9,253 nucleotides of DNA from JBEGQX01 sp041180805 (lineage in GTDB: Bacteria; Planctomycetota; Planctomycetia; Gemmatales; Gemmataceae): NCBI GenBank assembly GCA_041180805.1, contig JBEGQX010000338.1, positions 1 to 9,253 of the forward strand, written 5' to 3'. Below the pieces are notes generated by a model. It was not told where the DNA came from, made no database searches, and saw nothing but the letters and a program-made list of their open reading frames with translations. Positions 6,232-9,253 of the stretch are shown in pieces. Both the position numbers and the translations under genes were made by a program. Each line of letters opens with the position of its first letter. Within the stretch, counting starts at the first letter, position 1.

Positions 6232-9200
6232 GTGCGATTAATCGCAATTCTAATTTTGACCCTTAACATGGGTCTGCTTCTAGCCCAACCTCAGCCTGCG
6301 GCTTCCAAGGCGAAGACCGACCAGGTGCCAGCCAATCCATTACCACAAAAACAAACAGAACAACCATTTCTGGGCAATCTTCCGGCGGGTTCAATTTTTG
6401 TCCTTTGTGAACAGGCAGCAGACAGCCTTAGATTACTTCCCAAAATGGTGGTAATTTCCCCTGAAAAATTTCAGGAAATGCAGGACGAATTAAAAAAGCT
6501 CAGGGAGAAAAATCTCAAGCCCGCAACAGCCCTGCTGCCTAGTAGCATGAAACTGACATGCAAAACAGATGGCACACTGGCCAAAATCAAGGCAAAGTAT
6601 TCCTTTCATGCAGACTCAGCAGGTTCCACAGTTCAATTGGGAATGGGTACCTGCCAGGCTGTTTCTTCCGTTTTGGCTGGCAAAACCCCCGTAATAAAAA
6701 AGACTGCCGAGGGATTTCTTTTACAAAGTGATGACCAAGGCATTCAGGAACTTGAGATGGATTTCCTGGCCATGGTCAGGCAGGCAAATGGCAAGTTCTC
6801 TCTTACACTTGATTTACCCGGTAGCTCCATCACCCAAATGGAGATGGAATTACCTTCCTTTTCCACCGAATTAAAGTTGGATACAAAGCCAACCCAGGAA
6901 GCCCTTTGGAACTTTACAAATAACAAACTATCAGCCAGCCTTGGAAACGCAACATCTTTGGAACTCAAATGGGAAATCACCCCAAAGACAAACACAGCAA
7001 GGGCTATAACCTCTGAAACAGAAATAACCACCCGTCTTGACGACCGATCTATTCGCTGCCAGGCCAAAATGAAAATTGGCTCCACCGGAGGAAGATTAGA
7101 TCAATTAGAAATTCTGGTGCCCTTGGGTAGTGAAATCCGCGGTGCGGACATTACCGAGGAAAACAAGATTCTGCGCATTACCAAGGAAGACAGAAAGTTT
7201 TTCAGCAGCCAAAAAATCATCTTTAAAGATGGGGTATTTTCCAACCTTCGCCTGGTTGTTGACAGTATAGCCACCTTTCCATCCACGGGTTCGGTAATTC
7301 CAATTGGACCATATTATGTGTTACAAACAGTCAGGCAGACAGGCATCATCTTGATTTCTGAAGAGGGATCAGACATTAAGTTTCAACCTGTCTTAAAGGC
7401 GGATATGGACACCCAGGATGTACCCCCTTCGGATAAATCAAAGTCGCCTCCAATAGCATCCTCATTCAGGTATTGGAACCATCCTTTTCAGGACAAACCC
7501 AACTCCATGGTTGGTCAGGGGTCCATCTCCATCATGGATTTGGAAACATTTTTTGTCCGTGGAGAACTTGAAATCCGATCTAATTTTTCAAGCAAACTGG
7601 TTTTTGGTGACGAAAAACAACTTCAATGGCAAACTCAGGCCATTTTAGATTGTAAACCCTTGCGAACCGGGGTGGAAAAGCTGGAAATTCAGGTTCCAAA
7701 ATCCATGCGGTACGACCGTTCCCGTGGAATATCGCCACAGGGGTTGATTCAATCAGATACCATGGATGAAAAGACCGGCAAATTGCTTTTGGTATTCCAA
7801 AAAGAACAGACCCAACCATTTCAATTAAGCCTGAATTTCGACCACGATGCATCGGATCAGGAAACAGAATTATTGCAAATGCCTTTGACCGTTAACACCC
7901 GGGATAAAGGCACCCAGATTTCCATTCAAACACCAGAAAATCTGAGGCTTATACCGGATCAGAAAAAAAACCCGAACCTTGAACTTATTGCCATGGACTC
8001 CAACCACCTGACTTGGAAGTCAGAAAGATCCACGGCAAGACTCACCGTGGTAAAAAGACCTGTCAGGGAAAACATCACATCAAACCGCCATATTCAATTT
8101 GTACTTTTTGGTGATGATGCCTTTGTGAAACAGACAATACAACTTTCCGCCCAGAAATCTCCGGATTACCTAACAAAGTTTGTCTGGCATGGGGACATAC
8201 CTGTTAACCTAAAAATAACCCAGGGTGGTTCGCTGGAAAATTTGAACCCCCAGGACGGTTCCATGCAAGTTCTCATGAAAAATGAGGAAGGCAAAAACCC
8301 CACCATAACCATTGAATACAAAATCCCTGTGGACACCAGCAGGGAAATCTCTGTACCCATCTGTATGGTTCCGGAGACAACAAACCAGGCAAGCATCAGA
8401 ATTTGGAATCCATCGGGCCTTTCTCCAGAATTCTTGGATACGGGATGGACACGAAACTTCAGCCAGAATACGGATGAAAACTCACAACTGCCTGCCTTGT
8501 CGGTTACCAACCCAGATGCGAAAGAGGCATTCAAATTTATCTATAAAAAATCAGATTCCCCAATAACTTTTGCAAAAGCCCCTCTGGGAATGGTGAAAAT
8601 CGAAAATGACCATATCAGGGCAAGAATTCTCGTGCAATTAAGGGACCCATTGATTGACAGGGTCCACTTCAAGCTTCCCCCGGAAGCCGCGGGCGCCAAA
8701 GCGTGGCTTAATCAGCAGGAAATGAGAATTCACTCTAACGAGAACACCAATTTCGTTTTAATGCCATTTGAATTCGGCAAAAAAAGCACCCTTCCCATCC
8801 TGGAACTTGAATATCAAACTCCAAGATCAAATGGTATCATTTCAAATACCAAACTGACAGCGCCTCAATTCACCAACTTAACTGAAAAAATCTACTGGCT
8901 TGTAACATCCGACGAAGGAACTGGTTTAGCTTGGCCAAGGCCTTGTGTAACACCCCTGACAACCTGGAAACGCAGTGGCCTTTTTCTTGCTCCTGTTACT
9001 TTCACCGCATTTTCCTCTTTAAACCGCCTTGTAGACTTAAAAATCCAATCTCCCTTGGAACTATTACCCGGTCAGTTATTCCATTCCACCAGCCACGAAC
9101 TGAGTGTTCTTGTATTCCAAAAACGCTGGTTTCAATTGCTTTTCACATGCATCGTCATTCCACCTATGCTGATTTTTATCTGGAAACGGGAATGGTCGGC

Positions 9201-9253
9201 CTGGGTTTTTGAAAATGCACTTAACCTTGTTACTGTCATGATTATTACCACAG
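6232..9253 (+). CDS. Large secreted, membrane-anchored beta-rich protein of unknown function (3' partial)
   Basis: One frame stays open from GTG 6232 to the window edge (1007 codons, no stop), so the gene continues outside. I do not recognise a named family. Residues 1-18 (MRLIAILILTLNMGLLLA) form a signal peptide, followed by a Pro/Gln/Lys-rich linker to about 50. Residues 76-95 look like a short charged helix (EKFQEMQDELKKLREKN). The bulk, about 100-960, is beta-strand-like with alternating hydrophobics and no visible catalytic motif. A strand pattern ending in Pro recurs: MEMELP (Pro 208), LEILVP (297), LEIQVP (489), VHFKLP (816), which suggests repeated sandwich modules. A membrane helix follows at about 966-984 (WFQLLFTCIVIPPMLIFIW), then KRE, and the start of another hydrophobic stretch (996-1007) at the edge. 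Most of the protein should thus lie outside the cytoplasm. The protein style fits large uncharacterised planctomycete envelope proteins. An ATG at 6268 (residue 13) would destroy the signal peptide, so I reject it as start. Confidence 0.85.
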   Translation, partial: MRLIAILILTLNMGLLLAQPQPAASKAKTDQVPANPLPQKQTEQPFLGNLPAGSIFVLCEQAADSLRLLPKMVVISPEKFQEMQDELKKLREKNLKPATALLPSSMKLTCKTDGTLAKIKAKYSFHADSAGSTVQLGMGTCQAVSSVLAGKTPVIKKTAEGFLLQSDDQGIQELEMDFLAMVRQANGKFSLTLDLPGSSITQMEMELPSFSTELKLDTKPTQEALWNFTNNKLSASLGNATSLELKWEITPKTNTARAITSETEITTRLDDRSIRCQAKMKIGSTGGRLDQLEILVPLGSEIRGADITEENKILRITKEDRKFFSSQKIIFKDGVFSNLRLVVDSIATFPSTGSVIPIGPYYVLQTVRQTGIILISEEGSDIKFQPVLKADMDTQDVPPSDKSKSPPIASSFRYWNHPFQDKPNSMVGQGSISIMDLETFFVRGELEIRSNFSSKLVFGDEKQLQWQTQAILDCKPLRTGVEKLEIQVPKSMRYDRSRGISPQGLIQSDTMDEKTGKLLLVFQKEQTQPFQLSLNFDHDASDQETELLQMPLTVNTRDKGTQISIQTPENLRLIPDQKKNPNLELIAMDSNHLTWKSERSTARLTVVKRPVRENITSNRHIQFVLFGDDAFVKQTIQLSAQKSPDYLTKFVWHGDIPVNLKITQGGSLENLNPQDGSMQVLMKNEEGKNPTITIEYKIPVDTSREISVPICMVPETTNQASIRIWNPSGLSPEFLDTGWTRNFSQNTDENSQLPALSVTNPDAKEAFKFIYKKSDSPITFAKAPLGMVKIENDHIRARILVQLRDPLIDRVHFKLPPEAAGAKAWLNQQEMRIHSNENTNFVLMPFEFGKKSTLPILELEYQTPRSNGIISNTKLTAPQFTNLTEKIYWLVTSDEGTGLAWPRPCVTPLTTWKRSGLFLAPVTFTAFSSLNRLVDLKIQSPLELLPGQLFHSTSHELSVLVFQKRWFQLLFTCIVIPPMLIFIWKREWSAWVFENALNLVTVMIITT

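Noticed and set aside
8166..8566. Overlapping open frames on both strands (8166-8534 minus, 8312-8566 plus)
   Set aside because: Both lie inside the continuous long plus-strand frame from 6232, which has a signal peptide, periodic beta pattern and membrane anchor. The shorter frames show no protein-like features.

Overview
The window looks like a chromosomal stretch from a planctomycete, most likely Gemmata-like (Gemmatales). This is inferred from protein style and not from any marker gene. The main reason is the first gene: a Ser/Thr protein kinase whose catalytic domain is followed by an Arg/Lys-Pro-Ala junction, one membrane helix, a charged helix and a very long TPR-like tail. That architecture is characteristic of the group. 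The fourth gene also has the look of the large secreted beta-rich proteins common there. GC content is about 40-57% in the few lines I counted, probably mid to upper 40s overall, which is low for Gemmata relatives. I cannot name a genus.

Layout: (1) bases 1-2964, plus strand, the C-terminal part of the kinase, cut at the 5' edge; its tail is an array of about twelve helical repeats with an almost invariant 48-residue period. (2) 2982-4694, plus strand, an ArnT/PMT-like (GT-C fold) integral-membrane glycosyltransferase 17 bases downstream, probably in the same transcript. (3) 4712-6031, minus strand, a right-handed parallel beta-helix protein of the Pectate_lyase_3 type, convergent with the glycosyltransferase across only 17 bases. 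(4) A divergent intergenic region of about 200 bases. (5) 6232 to the right edge, plus strand, an uninterrupted frame of at least 1007 codons starting at GTG and running out of the window. It has a signal peptide, a large beta-rich extracytoplasmic part and membrane helices at the C-terminal end of what is visible. I recognise no named family for it.

Three of the four genes are membrane or envelope linked (transmembrane kinase, lipid-linked-sugar glycosyltransferase, secreted/membrane-anchored giant protein). The beta-helix protein has no visible export signal. A shared role in the cell envelope is plausible but is inference from adjacency only. I saw no tRNA, rRNA, CRISPR array, insertion sequence, integrase or clear intrinsic terminator. 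The best candidate for something undescribed is the long secreted/membrane protein at 6232-9253.
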